NCBI GenBank assembly: GCA_034766995.1 | Contig: CM068313.1 | Span: forward strand, 8,227,961 to 8,291,960 | DNA: 64,000 nucleotides | From: Acanthacorydalis orientalis | Lineage: Eukaryota > Arthropoda > Insecta > Megaloptera > Corydalidae | Direction of reading: 5' to 3' | Shown: in pieces, positions 23,165 to 35,480 of the stretch | Position numbering within the stretch: position 1 is the stretch's first letter | How the letters are laid out: each line of letters opens with the position of its first letter | Program-made: the position numbers and the translations under genes | Notes under the pieces: model-generated | The model's database searches: none | Told to the model about the DNA's origin: nothing | What the model saw: only the letters and a program-made list of their open reading frames with translations

Positions 23165-24432
23165 CGAGGGTGATTTGAAAAGTTCGCAGCTTAACATATA
23201 AGTGGGTGTGATATTTTAAATATTTGCGACGCATTACAAAGCGATATCTATCTTGTACATAACCCTCAAAGTCTATAATAAATATGTCAAGCCGTTTGTT
23301 GCGAACATGAATTTAAATAATAATAAAGCTTTTTTTGTGCCGTTGTTGAAATGGATAAAGTTGAATATCGTTTGGTGATAGTGTTTTGTTAAAAACCTCT
23401 CACTACCAAAATAAATCTTTAATGAGATAAAAAAATGAACTGGGTGATAGTGCATCTTCGTGTATATCTGTAAAGAAGTGAGCTACTGAATTTAAGCTTA
23501 AGCTTAAAAGATAACCCGCGCAATGGACATCTGAAAAATGAAACGTCAGAAGAAATCATCCACAAAGTGCTTGGTATTGTCTAACAGGATCGGCGACTGA
23601 AGATGTCTGAAATTGCTAAGGTTATGAGTATCTCAGATGAACGGGTATATCACATCTTAACTGAAGATTTGATATGAAAAAGCAGTAAGATCTGTGCTGC
23701 GTTTGATGATCGTAAACGCATTCGAGTACAAATTTTCCAAGACTGTTAGGATCGTTTTAAGAGAGATACGACTGACTTTAACTGGAAATTTGTGTTTACA
23801 GATGAGACTTGGATTCACCATTATACTCTAAAGTGAAAACAAAAATCAAAGCAATGGAAACATGGTGATTCTCGGCTACCAAAGAAAAGAAAATCAATTT
23901 TATCTGTTGGAAAAATTATGACTTGAATTTTTTGAGATACTAAAGCGATCCTGGTAATTGATTTCCTTCCAAATGATCAAACGATAAAGGGAGAATGGTA
24001 TGCTGAACTTTTGGATCGACTCCATCAAACAAATCGTGAGAAAAGACCAGATGTATCAATGAAAAAAATCGTTTACTATCAAGACAATGCACATTCCCAT
24101 ACAAGTGTTGCATCCATGACAAAATTCGCTGAATTGAAGGACGACTTCCTTTCCCATCCAGGCTATTCTCTAGATTTGCCTCACTCAAATTTTCATCTGT
24201 TCCCAAAATTTAAATAACTCCTTGGTGGTAAACAATTTTCGTTAGATGAAGAATTGATAGCAACAGTGAATCGCTATTTGAAGGACCTCCAAGAAAATGA
24301 TTTCCAGGACGGTATAAAATCACTGGAGCATCACTGGATGAAGTGTATTAAAATTTAGCGGAATCATATTGAAAAATGAAAGTAATTTAAATTCTTTCAT
24401 AGTTAGACTTCGAACTTTTCAAATCTCCCTCA
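23165..24432 (+). mobile_element. Nearly full-length mariner element
   Basis: The left end CGAGGGTGATTTGAAAAGTT and the right end, which read inversely begins TGAGGGAGATTTGAAAAGTT, form about 24-bp terminal inverted repeats. They are flanked by TA on both sides (23163-23164 and 24433-24434). Length is 1,268 bp, as expected for mariner. It is the only near-complete DNA transposon in the window. The ends extend with CGCAGCTTAAC / CGAAGTCTAAC. Confidence 0.92.
23351..24379 (+). pseudogene. Dead mariner transposase (D,D34D family)
   Basis: The ATG at 23351 and the terminal TGA at 24377 are 342 codons apart, the usual mariner length. The N terminus (MDKVEYRLVI) stops at codon 14. A stretch with compensating frameshifts follows (GDSASSCISVKK in another frame), then a second helix-turn-helix, SEIAKVMSISDERVYHILT. 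The first catalytic Asp is in FTDETWIHHYT (GAT at 23801, residue 151). The second is in YYQDNAHSH (24083, residue 245). The third position, 35 residues on in LPHSNFHLF (residue 280), is Asn instead of Asp. In-frame TGA codons occur at 23834, 23924 and 23933. The C terminus keeps LGGKQFS and GIKSLEHHWMKCI. The protein cannot be made or be active. The subfamily is irritans- or mauritiana-like but not settled. Confidence 0.92.
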
Positions 24433-24736
24433 TATAAGGAAAGGACCGTCATCTAACAATAAATCAATATTATTTTTCTGTCTTTTATTCACCTATTATA
24501 TAAGAGATTCGTCAATTGTTTTCTGTAGATTTTATGATAATATTTTTTATCATAATATTTTTTGTATAAATAGATTAATATCACTGGGAATTCCACCAAT
24601 TATTTGCAATCAGTTACATCTCTATCCGCAGTTCAATGACAATACCAACATCTTGGAAAAATTTTGAAAATATTATACCATTCTCAAAGTACATTTAAAT
24701 TTTAATCAGTACTGAATCTTAAATTCTTCAATGTAT

Positions 24737-24737
<1 letters not shown>
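24433..24737. other. AT-rich background
   Basis: Nothing recognised except a small hairpin, TATGATAA...TTATCATA, near 24533-24556. Confidence 0.5.

Positions 24738-24800
<63 letters not shown>
24738..24800. repeat. (TA)31 microsatellite
   Basis: Uninterrupted. The next kilobase, to 25870, is some of the most AT-rich DNA in the window and holds no recognisable feature. Confidence 0.95.
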
Positions 24801-24804
<4 letters not shown>

Positions 24805-25879
24805 TCGGTCAGTTATTTTTGAATGAATCATTTTATTGTTTTAGTAACAAATAATTTAAACTTTGTTGTTATTTTCTGATAAGAGTTATTGGCTTTTTTA
24901 ATTTTATTTTCAATAAATTTGTCATTTTTTCAACTAAACCGATTTTTATATCTATTTTTAATATTAAACGTTGATATAATAAACTAATTATTATTACTAA
25001 TATCACTTTTTGATTGATTTTTCAAATATCATTTTCTCAAAAACATTTTTATTTTTTTTCTCATTCTGTAGTTTTGTTTTCAATATTTATTTCTGAATTA
25101 AAATAAATAATACTGATTCAATTCTGTTTTTTTTTATTTATCATGTAATTTGTAATATTTCTTTATTAATTTTTTCACTTCGGCTAACAAATCATTATTT
25201 TTTCTCTCTTTGTACCAATTATTCATATTACTTCGTTTGAATTGTTGTTTTATTATGAGTTTATTTTTTTTATGACTAATTATCCAATGAATGATTGTTC
25301 GATGAATAAAAACTAAGTAGTTTAAAGTAAATAAATTAAATTAAGAAAGAATACATATCAAATATCTGATTTTTTTAATTTTTAATTATTTTTTTTATAA
25401 TAATTAAGGAGTGTAAATAAATTTTCTTTCCCAAAAAACAAATTTTATTATATAAAAACATAAGTTTAGAAATTATTATGATATTTTGATACATTAAAAT
25501 GCATTTGAATAACATTAGCATCTTTTTTAGAATTCAATAACGATAAATATAAACGTTTTTAATTACAAAATATATGAAAAATATGCTACCTCTGAAATTT
25601 TTCTTTGAATAAATTGAATGTCCTATTTATTGGATTATTACTTTTGTATCTAAGTTATTTTACTACACTGATTAGGGTTTATTTATGCATTAAAGGAATA
25701 TATTAATTAATATTTATTGCTCTTTAGATATTGTTGTATAAAAGAGTTAAATTAATTAAAAAAAATATTTTATTACACCAGATTTTTGATCAAAATTCTA
25801 GTTTCTTGTCTGCTTGACTGAGAATAGAATTTAAGAAATTGGAAATCAGTTCGTTTTTATTTATTATTAAATAATTGTA

Positions 25880-25894
25880 TTCTCTCTCCCTCTC

Positions 25895-25936
<42 letters not shown>
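25880..25936. repeat. Compound (CT)n-(TA)n array
   Basis: CTCTCTCCCTCTCTGTC passes directly into about 19 TA units. Confidence 0.93.
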
Positions 25937-25939
<3 letters not shown>

Positions 25940-25974
25940 TAGATATGTACATTAATTTCAATGAACAATTCGAT

Positions 25975-26410
25975 TTAGATTGTGCGTTCAATAGCGTGGA
26001 ACAAATATCATCGTAAACATCACGAGACAATAAATTTCGATGTAAAATCTGGTCTAATCCATTGCACGTCGCAAATAATCCGTAATATTTAAGTTCCTGA
26101 CATAGAGGTTCAGTATAGTGGCACGAAGCAGTGTGTATCGTTCAGTGATGCAACGCCGGAACAACAAAGGATGCAGGGAAGGAAGGAAGGAATGCGCGGG
26201 TGTTGTTTTAATTAACGGATGGCGGTTTAATTGCTGCGGAAGTTAAGGTTTCGGCGGCCCGCCGCTTTCTTGGTCCAGTCGGTAACTTGGAATGTGCATT
26301 TATATCATTAACTAACACCGGTTCTAAATTTTCCGACCGTGTTTTCCATAAATTGACTACGTACGGTGTTTTTCTTCAATGATTTTCTATGGAGTTTGTG
26401 TAAGTGTGAA
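25975..26410. other. CpG-rich island
   Basis: GGTTTCGGCGGCCCGCCGCT at about 26250 contains the palindrome GGCGGCCCGCC. Upstream are AATTAACGGATGGCGGTTTA and GGAAGGAAGGAAGGA. TTAATTA-type homeodomain cores occur at about 26208-26214. No frame is convincing. It is a good candidate enhancer or conserved non-coding element. Confidence 0.4.
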
Positions 26411-26639
26411 CTGTTTTATGTACATAATTTATAGTAAGCGTTTTCTTGAAGTCTATAATAATTTTTTTCGATTAGTCTATTTAAATATTTATAAAAAATT
26501 TATAATCAAATAATTTGCTTACTTAATAATTAAAAAATTAAAAATCTTGACTAGATTTTTACTGAATGTATGGTGTATTTTTTTATGATATTTATTTATT
26601 ATAAATAAATAAATCCGCTAGAATTAAATATCTGTTAAA

Positions 26640-26870
26640 TTTGTAAAATAATGGTTTGTGGGATGGAAAAAATTCTTTCGTGAAAGATACTAACTAGTTA
26701 CAATATATTTTTGATCGTGTGAATAAATTCACTTTCTGTAAAACAATTATTTTGGTCATTTCACAAACCACAGATTTTTTGTGGTCAAAAATGTTAAATA
26801 ATTGTTTAATTATCGTTTAATCTTTTCTTATATGCATTTTACTTGTAAAATTATCATCCTTACTACACTA
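26640..26870. mobile_element. Family D, right arm then left arm (back to back)
   Basis: ATGGTTTGTGGGATGGAAAA is a right-arm block. It is followed by AAATTCACTTTCTGTAAAAC, TCATTTCACAAACCACAGAT and GTCAAAAATGTTAAATAATT, which are left-arm blocks. The order is the reverse of a normal copy, so this is a junction of two copies or a rearranged one. Confidence 0.6.
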
Positions 26871-27469
26871 GGGTACAGAAAAATCTAGAAATACCAACTA
26901 GTATTTTTTTTGTAATTAGTCAGAAGAATAAACCCAAATTTGTATTTTTTTTATTTTTATAAATCATACCAAAATAAAAATATAGATATTAAAAGAGGAA
27001 AATTGAAATAAGAAATCTATTTAGAAAACACAACAGTTTCACAAATCAAATACCAGACATAAAGTCTTACAGCTCGAAACTTATCAACAAACTCGAAGAT
27101 ATCCACAGCGTAAAAAAATTATAATTTTCGTATATTTTAATTTTAAAATATTTAACGTTTGTATTTTTATTTGTAAACTGAATTTCGCCACAATGTTTAC
27201 GTTTAATTATGGATTAAGATTTTATTTTCTCGAAAAGTTAAGACAATCAACGATAAAAAGTTGATAGAATCCATCAAACTTTTATTTTCATATTTATCTT
27301 TTTATAATAATCTTATCTCTCATTCTTATTTTTTTTTAATTAGTGTAGCAGTCGTTAAATTCTCAACATAAACACAACAAGTATTAAGTTCAGTATAAAT
27401 TGTATTATCTTTTCTATTTATATCGTTAATTTACTATTAGATTGCAACAATAAAATTTTCAATTATACA

Positions 27470-27473
<4 letters not shown>
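26871..27473. other. AT-rich background
   Basis: No recognisable feature. Confidence 0.5.

Positions 27474-27537
<64 letters not shown>
27474..27537. repeat. (TA)n microsatellite with one TG step
   Basis: Two TA runs separated by TGTATA, followed by TGTGTATATAA. Confidence 0.93.
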
Positions 27538-27540
<3 letters not shown>

Positions 27541-28227
27541 ATATAAATTGTTACAAAGACAATTAACTGAAGTCACTTTAATTGGTACTAACAATATATA
27601 AGCAGTAAAGTAAGAAAGAGCGACTGCAAGTAAAGTTAATTTCCTGTTTACTTATTTGCATTTAGTTACTGAAATGAATTTTCCTCGGTGATTACTATAA
27701 GCTCTTCTAATTACTACTTTAAAATTTTACTATTCAGGTTCAGTTGTATTTGCACAGTCACCAAATAATATTATTGTTAATTGTATGTGGAGATTGTATA
27801 AGTTAATTGTTGAAAATTACTTAACATCATAAAATGAATTTCTTTGCAATATGTTTTAATGGTAATTTTCAGTCATTTTACATTTTTTTGTGTTAAAATT
27901 AAATCTCATTTAATTTGCTCAATTCTATTTTTTTATTATTCATTAAAAAATATTTTTTTTATGATAATATTTCAATCCCATTTTCCATATATATATATAT
28001 ATATAATCAACTTCACATTCATGAGAAATTTCGCTGAAACTCAGTTTCACTTTTAATTTTTTATCAGCATCAACTTTATGTTGAATGCAGAGAAACTTAT
28101 AAAGCTTTACACATTGTACTGTTTATTAGTATGACAGTTTGAGGATATATTTTAAATAAAGTTGAATTTTAGACGTACATTTAATGTTTTAAAATTACAT
28201 ACAACATTTAATTAGCTTTTAAAATAT

Positions 28228-28228
<1 letters not shown>

Positions 28229-28260
<32 letters not shown>
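28229..28260. repeat. (TA)n microsatellite
   Basis: Ends TATGTATATATGAGTG. Neighbouring short arrays lie at 27987-28004 and 28628-28651. The rest of 27540-29348 shows no recognisable gene. Confidence 0.9.
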
Positions 28261-28620
28261 GAGTGTATAAAATTTATGTCCGTTTTGGTATAAACTTTAT
28301 GTACATCTGTGAAATTATTACATAGATATAATTATTTTGAAAATCTGCATAGTACGTTTAATGATATTTCAAAGTGCACGGTAATGAAAAGTACATTAGC
28401 AGAATTGTTAAACAAAGACGGAGGTTAGTTTGCATACATTATTCTATGCGCCATGTTGGCCATTAACCAGTTTTATGGTATATCCGTAGTTATTTATGTT
28501 ATTATGACGTAACAAATTACATAGTTACACCCAAAGCACAAATGTCCTTATTTTAGATGTTGACAACACAACATTTGCAATACAACATGAAATAATATGT
28601 CATTATTCATTTTAGTAGTT

Positions 28621-28652
<32 letters not shown>

Positions 28653-29348
28653 GTAGTTAATAATAACTATATTTTACTTGAAACTATAAACATATGTCTT
28701 CTTGTTTTCGGAAATGTTTTCTTTTATTCTTTAGTAAGACAATTTCATTTCTTTTAGTTTTGTAAAAGTTTTAGTGCTTTTCCAGCTACTGTATAAAAAT
28801 CATTTTCTTATAAATTTCTTACAAATATAATTTTTAGTCTCCTGTTTGAAACTTGATTATTAAAATTATTAGATTTTTTCAGGAGTTGGAGTTATTTTAT
28901 ATTGTGACTGGATTAAATATTTTGATTTGTGATTGATTCAATATAATCGTATTTTTATTCACTTCTAACTATAAATATGTCAACCTGAAATATATCAGTC
29001 AATAAATTGAATAAATTAAATTTTTGTTTATATAAAATTAAATTATCGAATTTATAAAAGAATATTTATTCGTTGTATTCGTTCTATCGCATTAAAAAAA
29101 ATCTTTGTAGTAAATATGAAATAATTTATGATTTAAAACGATTAATTCATCATTGAAAGAAATCCTTCTTTCAGTACTTATCCCAAAAAATCTAATATTT
29201 AGTAAAAGTAAAATAAAAATTCTATTATTCTGGTCTTCTTCGTTTGTGTTGTAAGTTGGGTTTCTGTTCTCTTTTACTAGTTTCAGCACGTGTTGTACAT
29301 TCAGATAGTTCTTAGAGATTCTGAAATGTACCTGAAGATAATATATAA

Positions 29349-29650
29349 GATTGGTAGGAAAATAATTGCGGTTTTTATTTTCTAAATTCTCTAATCTTAA
29401 TTTTTTTTCAATGAAAGTGTAATTCCATCATGTTCATGTTAATATCATTTGAAAGTGCATTTTCGATCTGTATTTTTGTAATATCGAATTTTGTTTTTAT
29501 TATTAATTTTACTTTAAATTGGGCTATTGAATTAAAAATGGAAGAGAAGAAAATAAGAGAAATTTTTGTATGAGTTCAAAATGGGTGCAGAAACTGTTCG
29601 TAAACTAAACGATGTTTTTTTAGAGGATGAGGGGGAGGGTTAACGTATAT
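29349..29650 (+). mobile_element. Mariner family A, 5' half
   Basis: The left end (AGATTGGTAGGAAAATAATT) and the leader match copy 1 at 3383. They continue into the start of the transposase, which reads like M-E-E-K-K-I-R-E-I-F-V and then an ETVRKLNDVF block. Similarity ends near 29620 in a G-rich stretch (GAGGATGAGGGGGAGGG). The 3' part and right inverted repeat are missing. Confidence 0.75.
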
Positions 29651-30366
29651 TTCTGGATCAAAACTGTTGTTATTAATGTTTCTCATTTTAATTTTAATCC
29701 GTGTTAATATTTTTTCTCGTTACGTATCATGTTATTTATATCACATGGTACCTAATCTATATCAATAATAGCTTTTGTAATTATGTATATCTCTGTATAA
29801 TGTTTTGCGTATCATATTGTATATATTATATATTTCAACTAATTGTAATGCTAGTGTGTCAATTTGAATTAAATTTAAATAAATCGTTCTGGTATACTCC
29901 TTCATTTAAAACATCATTTACTTTCCTTCGCACTTCCTTACAGAAAGTTCACTTCTGATTCACGTGTCGACCACGCATATCATTTTTTAAATGTATTTAT
30001 TTTCATATAAAAAAATGACCTAATTTACAATTACATGAAATTATATACACCTCTTATATTATATAAAGTTTACTTGAAAAAATATATTTTTGTATCCATA
30101 ATACATTCCTTTTCTAAAAATATACTCCATTTTTCCGTAAAAAAATCTCTAGATGAAGTTAATAAACGTACGTTAAGCTCGTTATAAAACAACAATAGAA
30201 TAAAAAGTCGATAGAATTCACAACGAACATCAAACGTATAATAACAGATGTAAGAGAAGAGAAATATACAATCTTGTTGAGACAATAAGATGATGTGAAA
30301 GCATCAGGCAGACAAGCAAGCGAAAAACATTGACTCCCGGGTTCTGTTCGTATGTCTCTACATACG

Positions 30367-30395
30367 TTCATATATATTTATATATATATATATGT
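30367..30395. repeat. (TA)n microsatellite
   Basis: Short array at the edge of a CpG-rich island. It contributes the YIYIY tail of the minus-strand frame 30358-30924. Confidence 0.9.
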
Positions 30396-30800
30396 ATACG
30401 ACCGTCAACATAACAACTTGCAAGTTTGTTTCCGCGCAAGGAAGGGAACGTAGAGCCGACGCCCCCCTGTTGAGATGATTAAAGGATACCCGGCCTGATC
30501 TGACGCCTCGTCGGTTGGCCGGTAATGTGAAAATCCTTTTATCAAAGAATTGCTCAACTTTTGATGGAATTGCCAGTGCTTGGAAATTGGACGTATTGAT
30601 TTTGACGTCTGTGGCGATTGGCGGGATGTGTTCACTGTTCGTTCGTTGTATTAAATGAATTTGCAAATGTACATCGCTCGACGTCGAACGTTCCGTCGAT
30701 TCGACGCGATGCGATTTTATTATACGATTCGTTTTTACAGATACCGATTGAATATCGGTGCGGAAAAATATTCGAGTTTGAAGTTTCTTTAAAATATTAG
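30395..30800. other. CpG-rich island with a long minus-strand open frame
   Basis: GTAGAGCCGACGCCCCCCTG, CTGACGCCTCGTCGGTTGGC and ATCGCTCGACGTCGAACGTT show the composition. A 188-codon minus-strand frame (30358-30924) is the longest in the window. However, its first codon is GTG and it has no ATG in its first 160 or so codons. It could only be an internal exon and resembles no family I know. The island is more likely regulatory. Confidence 0.35.
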
Positions 30801-30974
30801 CGGCTAGATTTTTGGCTTCAGTCGATTTTATTAAATTAAATTTGCATGTTTTCAGATTCAAGTATTTAATGCTTCGTTTAATTATTATTACACTTATATT
30901 TAAATATAGAATTATCAATTTCACTTATTGAAAGAAGGACTGTTATGAAATTTGCAATTATCAAGCTTATACTA

Positions 30975-31455
30975 TTGGGTTGGTGCCAAAATAATTACGG
31001 TTTTTACATATCGAGTATAAAAACCCATTTTACGTGGGTCCTCTTCAATATTGGTTCTTAAATCATTATTGTCTATAGCTGAAGGATGTCCTCCTTATCA
31101 TCAAGGCTTTCGTTTCCATTATAAATTTTTTAAAATTAGTGTCAAGCTGTACGTTCACTAATTGACTTTTCGTTAAAAACAAATTTGATATTTCGAGCAG
31201 TTTCTGTTGTTTCTTGTCTCAATTTAAACTTATACAACGAAATCACGCGAATTTACTTTTTTACCATGACTAATTTAAAAAGTTCTGTCCAATAATACTA
31301 AAAAATGAAAAAAATAGACATAAGCTGAAATAAGTAGTTGGTAATTTCATTGTTTACAATGACGTTTCACATGACAATAACATAAGATGACAGAGTAACT
31401 AGAAAAATCGGCGCCAAATTAAATAAAAATCACAATTATTTTTGCACCAACCTAA
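30975..31455 (-). mobile_element. Cecropia-like mariner deletion derivative
   Basis: The ends TTGGGTTGGTGCCAAAATAA and (inverse of the right end) TTAGGTTGGTGCAAAAATAA are about 33-bp inverted repeats flanked by TA at 30973-30974 and 31456-31457. On the minus strand a scrap of transposase remains: GNESLDDKEDILQL corresponds to the G-x-E-S-L-E-D-E-E motif downstream of the N-terminal DNA-binding domain. The catalytic core is gone. It is a relative of family A with distinct ends, since family A carries TTGGTAGGA where this has TTGGTGCCA. Confidence 0.88.
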
Positions 31456-31457
31456 TA

Positions 31458-32004
31458 TTTACTGTAAATCGTATCAGATAATCTATAAAATAATAAACAA
31501 TCTTAATTTATTAATAAAATATCTTCAAGTCATTCAGAAAAACATTGAATATTTCTTTACAAATTCAGTTGAAAAATGTTTACAAATGAATTCATATTCG
31601 TAAAACAGAAACTTTTTGTACAAACAACTTGCGCTATCTGATAAAACAAACATTAAGGAAATAAGTTTTCCACGGTTACATCAAACACGTCATTAATCAT
31701 CTCACTCACACGCGCTGTGCTTAATTGAATTTTAATGTTGTTGCTTTTTTATAATCTAATGATTAATAATCACATGGTTTCAATAACTAGTATCAGAATT
31801 ATTATTTGGAAATATCATTTATTTCGTTCTTTGTTCCCTTATAGATTTATTAAAAATGTAGTTATTCATATAAACACTTATTTTGTCATTTCATTTTTAA
31901 AGATTATAAAGAGAGTAAAATGAGTGTGTCTCTGAATATAATTTTCTGTTATGTACAAATATGCTTTAAATTATTTTTAACTTTTTTCAATTATAAATAG
32001 TAGG
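31458..32004. other. AT-rich background
   Basis: No recognisable feature. The frame 31735-31923 is AT-biased and begins with TTG. Confidence 0.5.
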
Positions 32005-32230
32005 TACTTTTCACAAATTACTTCTTTCTCACTTCATAAACCGCAAAATTGTTTTTGATCAAAAAATTTCAATAAATGATTAATCAAAAATCATCAATAT
32101 CATTAATCTAACTTCTTTCCATAACATTTTTAGGTCTTAGAGGAATATCTTATCATTATTCAGATTTCTTAAAATATTGTATCATCAATTGGATCAGCAA
32201 TTTCATTTGTTAGTGTACTTTTTATCATTT
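32005..32230. mobile_element. Family D, partial copy
   Basis: ACTTTTCACAAATTACTTCT, CTCACTTCATAAACCGCAAA and TTTTGATCAAAAAATTTCAA give the left arm. A TTTTTAGGTCTTAGAG/CATTATTCAGAT centre follows. Confidence 0.6.
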
Positions 32231-32490
32231 GAGAAAGCATTATTTCATATTGAACTGTTTTATTTCCAACTCAACAATTGAATGAATTTAAAAATGATCT
32301 GGAATGGAACATAGCTACTACTTAATTAGTATCTAATATGCAGATTAGTGACACGAATTAAATCTGCATACTTAAAAAAAATTATTAGAAAAATAGCAAA
32401 ATGATTTAAGCTGAATTTACAATATAAATCCTCCCCGCTTATAGAGAACAACTATTTTTTTTTAACCATAGCTTATTAATTCTTATTATA

Positions 32491-32976
32491 TTAGATTGAT
32501 AGGAATATAATTTCGGTTTTTGTTTTCTGAATGCTAATTTTATTTTTTTCAATAAGTGTCATTTCATTATATTCATGTTTGTATCATTTTTAAGTGAATT
32601 TTTTGGTTTGTATTTTGTTAACTTCGACTTTGGTTTTATTGATAATTTTGCTTCAAATTGGGCTATTGAATTAAAGATGGAAAAGAAGCAAATAAAAGCG
32701 ATTTTTGTTCGAGTTCAAAGTGGGGGGAAATGATGGTTCCAAAATGTTCGTGGTGGGAATGAGAGCCTTGAAGATGAAGAAGGTCGCGGGTGTCCTTCAG
32801 TTCATAATGACTAACTGAAGGCGTTAGTTGAATCAACCAGGCCTAACAATTTGCGAACTTGCACAAAAGTTAGTCGTTAATCATCCAACAGTTCTGGACT
32901 ACTTAAAACAGCTAGTAAAATCAAATGTATATGAATTTGAAGATCATAAACCATAATTTTTTTTCTACCAGCCTAT
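32491..32976 (+). mobile_element. Mariner family A deletion derivative, copy with the same junction as copy 1
   Basis: Starts TTAGATTGATAGGAATATAA after TA (32489-32490) and ends TTTTTTCTACCAGCCTAT. The + strand keeps NESLEDEEGRGCPSV after the N-terminal start region. It continues through LKALVEST and a TTGCGAACTTGCACAAAAGT block, then jumps from CTACTTAAAACAGCTAGTAA to the 3' end. The same jump occurs at 3383-3935 and 63645-63808. A shared deletion point implies that these are copies of one internally deleted master. About 100 bp of the N-terminal region is additionally missing here. Confidence 0.82.
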
Positions 32977-32999
32977 CTTCGTCAATTTTAGTTGATTAC

Positions 33000-33420
33000 T
33001 GATTCAATAAAAACCAATTCAAGTTCACACTAAAAATACAAATCTGAACATTCGAACGAAGTGCAAGTTATTTGTAAGAGTTTTGGCATAATACGACAAT
33101 TTTTGTGACCCACTGGAAAACGGATAGAAATTTTGCAGTCACGCCATATTTTTTTCTAAAAGACTTTCTAAATAAAGCTTCATTCATATATTAAAACCAA
33201 TGGATATCTTACGGTGATCATTTTCGATTATGAACAGGATTTATAACTAGTTTTACAATTCAAAACAATATAGTTAGTAAATAATATATGTTTGAGATAT
33301 TTTGAAACCTTTATTTTTTAAAAAAATCTATTCTTACATATATAACTCCTGAATGAGCAACAATATACAAAATTCTTGATAAAACATTTAATATTTTTTA
33401 TTAACTAAACCGTTTTGATG
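33000..33420. other. AT-rich stretch, unassigned
   Basis: A few protein-like scraps are visible in different frames, for instance FLKDFLNKASF near 33150. I cannot attach them to a family. Confidence 0.25.
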
Positions 33421-33930
33421 ATAAAACAGGGCTAATACCTCCTCCTGTTACACCGAACTTCGTCATCCCAAACTAATACAAATAAAATCTACCGATGTGC
33501 AAATTCGTCTTATCGCTTTACCGCGTACCACATAAATTTCACATATAATCCATGTAATGTATGCACAGAAGCGTTCTAGTTTGTAATATGTAAATTGAGA
33601 TATGTGTCGAGGTATGCACTTATAGTCAAGAATGCGTGATTACTTCTTGTAGGCAACGAGATCTATTCCGTATATACCATATGTCCCCTGTTCGTCTCAA
33701 GTCTTCTTCACTGTTCAGCCGATGTCTGAAATTGCTTTACACATACACGACAAACTACGCCAAATGGATTTTCGAATAGATGCAATTAGATTGTCTAATC
33801 AGCTTAGAATATATTACTAAACACTAGTGTGAATCATAGATGCCAATTTATGGGTAATGAGTTTATTAACGAGCTACTATGAGAAGTGCACTCAGACGGT
33901 TTGACATAATCACGGAATGTTTAGTAATAT
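33420..33930. other. Moderately GC-richer patch
   Basis: ACCTCCTCCTGTTACACCGA and CGCTTTACCGCGTACCACAT stand out from the surroundings. No frame or signal was identified. Confidence 0.3.
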
Positions 33931-34019
33931 ACATAAACAATATAGACATTTGAAAATGCATTTAAATATATATATTCAGTTAATGACCCATTCAACTGAA
34001 GCACAACCAAAATATAGTT

Positions 34020-34110
34020 CCGTCACTGAGACCTAAATTCCATTTCATAAATAATTACTTTCTCACCTTCTAATTCACAAAAAATTCTGATCAAAAATTT
34101 TACATATGTG
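34020..34110. mobile_element. Family D, left-arm fragment
   Basis: AGTTCCGTCACTGAGACCTA, AATTCCATTTCATAAATAAT and TTCTGATCAAAAATTTTACA follow the left-arm order and include the outer tip (AGTTNNGNCACTG). Confidence 0.6.
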
Positions 34111-34954
34111 TTCGTGAAATAAATATGGTCGGTTTATAAAAAAAGCTGGTTTATTTAAAATTGCATGGGGTAGCATAAATTTTTACTCTTAATAAAAGCT
34201 GCATTATAAAAAATTTATACTGAAGTATTTTTCCATGTATGTATAAAGTTAATTTTTATTTATTCAAATAAAATATCTTTTAAAAGTTTTAATTTAAATT
34301 GTCAAAATAAAAACTGTTGTCAGCTTCTTGATTTTATTTTATTTAATATCCTTTTGTATTAGAATTTATCTTGATCCAAAATAATAATTTAAAAAAATAT
34401 TAATGTAATATTATTTACTTTTTAGACATTAATTTTATAAATAGTTCATTAATTCCTGTATAGTTCCGCATTTCACTTAAAACCATTTCCAGTTTTTAAT
34501 CTTATTGATTGCAAAACAATGAACAATAATCTTATTTCCATCTTGACTAAATGAGAAGAGTTAAGAGACGAAGAAATTGTTTTATGAAGTTTTAAATGAA
34601 TTCAGAGAGGATTTAGTGTGCAATAACGGAAGTTCGTTAAAACAAATAATGAATGAACACATGACAAATGTATTTTCAATCTCACTGAAAGAATTTTTAA
34701 TAAAATGTACAATTAACATCTGAACAAATCTAATACACAAAATCTAAACATAAATATTAAATTTAATCGTGTTAAGGACGAAAAACATCAAAACAAGTTC
34801 CATTAACCCTTTCAACTTCATTTGCGTGTTAATTTGTATTAATATTTAATTATTTTTTAGAAAGGTTCTAATGTGAAACAGAAAATGCATTCCATCCATT
34901 TACTTTGAAAATGGATATTCTACATAAACATAGATATGTACATACATACATACA

Positions 34955-34957
<3 letters not shown>
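34111..34957. other. AT-rich background
   Basis: No recognisable feature. Confidence 0.5.

Positions 34958-35010
<53 letters not shown>
34958..35010. repeat. (TA)n microsatellite
   Basis: Preceded by GTACATACATACATACATTCA, a CATA-type lead-in. A second short array lies at 35238-35260. Confidence 0.93.
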
Positions 35011-35400
35011 AGTAGCATAAAATATTCCAGCTAATTCCATCTGATCCCAAGTTGACGGCCTCTCCAGAATAGCACGTTAAGTCTTTTAGTTTGCGATTCC
35101 CCTAGCTCATTACGAATTCATATTTCTTTCACTTTTTCCCCGTAGCTTTAGCATCAAGCTTTACGTTTATCTGTCTGTCCAGAATAAGTACTCAAGCTCC
35201 GAGGCATTCGTTTGATATTTTCGTAAAAACACGCGCTTATATATATATATATATATATATGTTCTTGTGTGGGTGTAAAGAACCTTCAGATCATATCTTT
35301 GCAATTAAAACTTATTTTTTATAGTCAAGTAAGAGGCGTCAATTTATTTCTTATTTAAAAACACGTTTTATTTTTTTTTGTGTGTAAATTGTGTTATAAT

Positions 35401-35414
35401 AAATATATATATAT

Positions 35415-35470
<56 letters not shown>
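35401..35470. repeat. (TA)n-(TG)n compound microsatellite
   Basis: One A insertion at about 35428. It ends in GTGTGTGTGTTTG. Confidence 0.93.
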
Positions 35471-35480
<10 letters not shown>

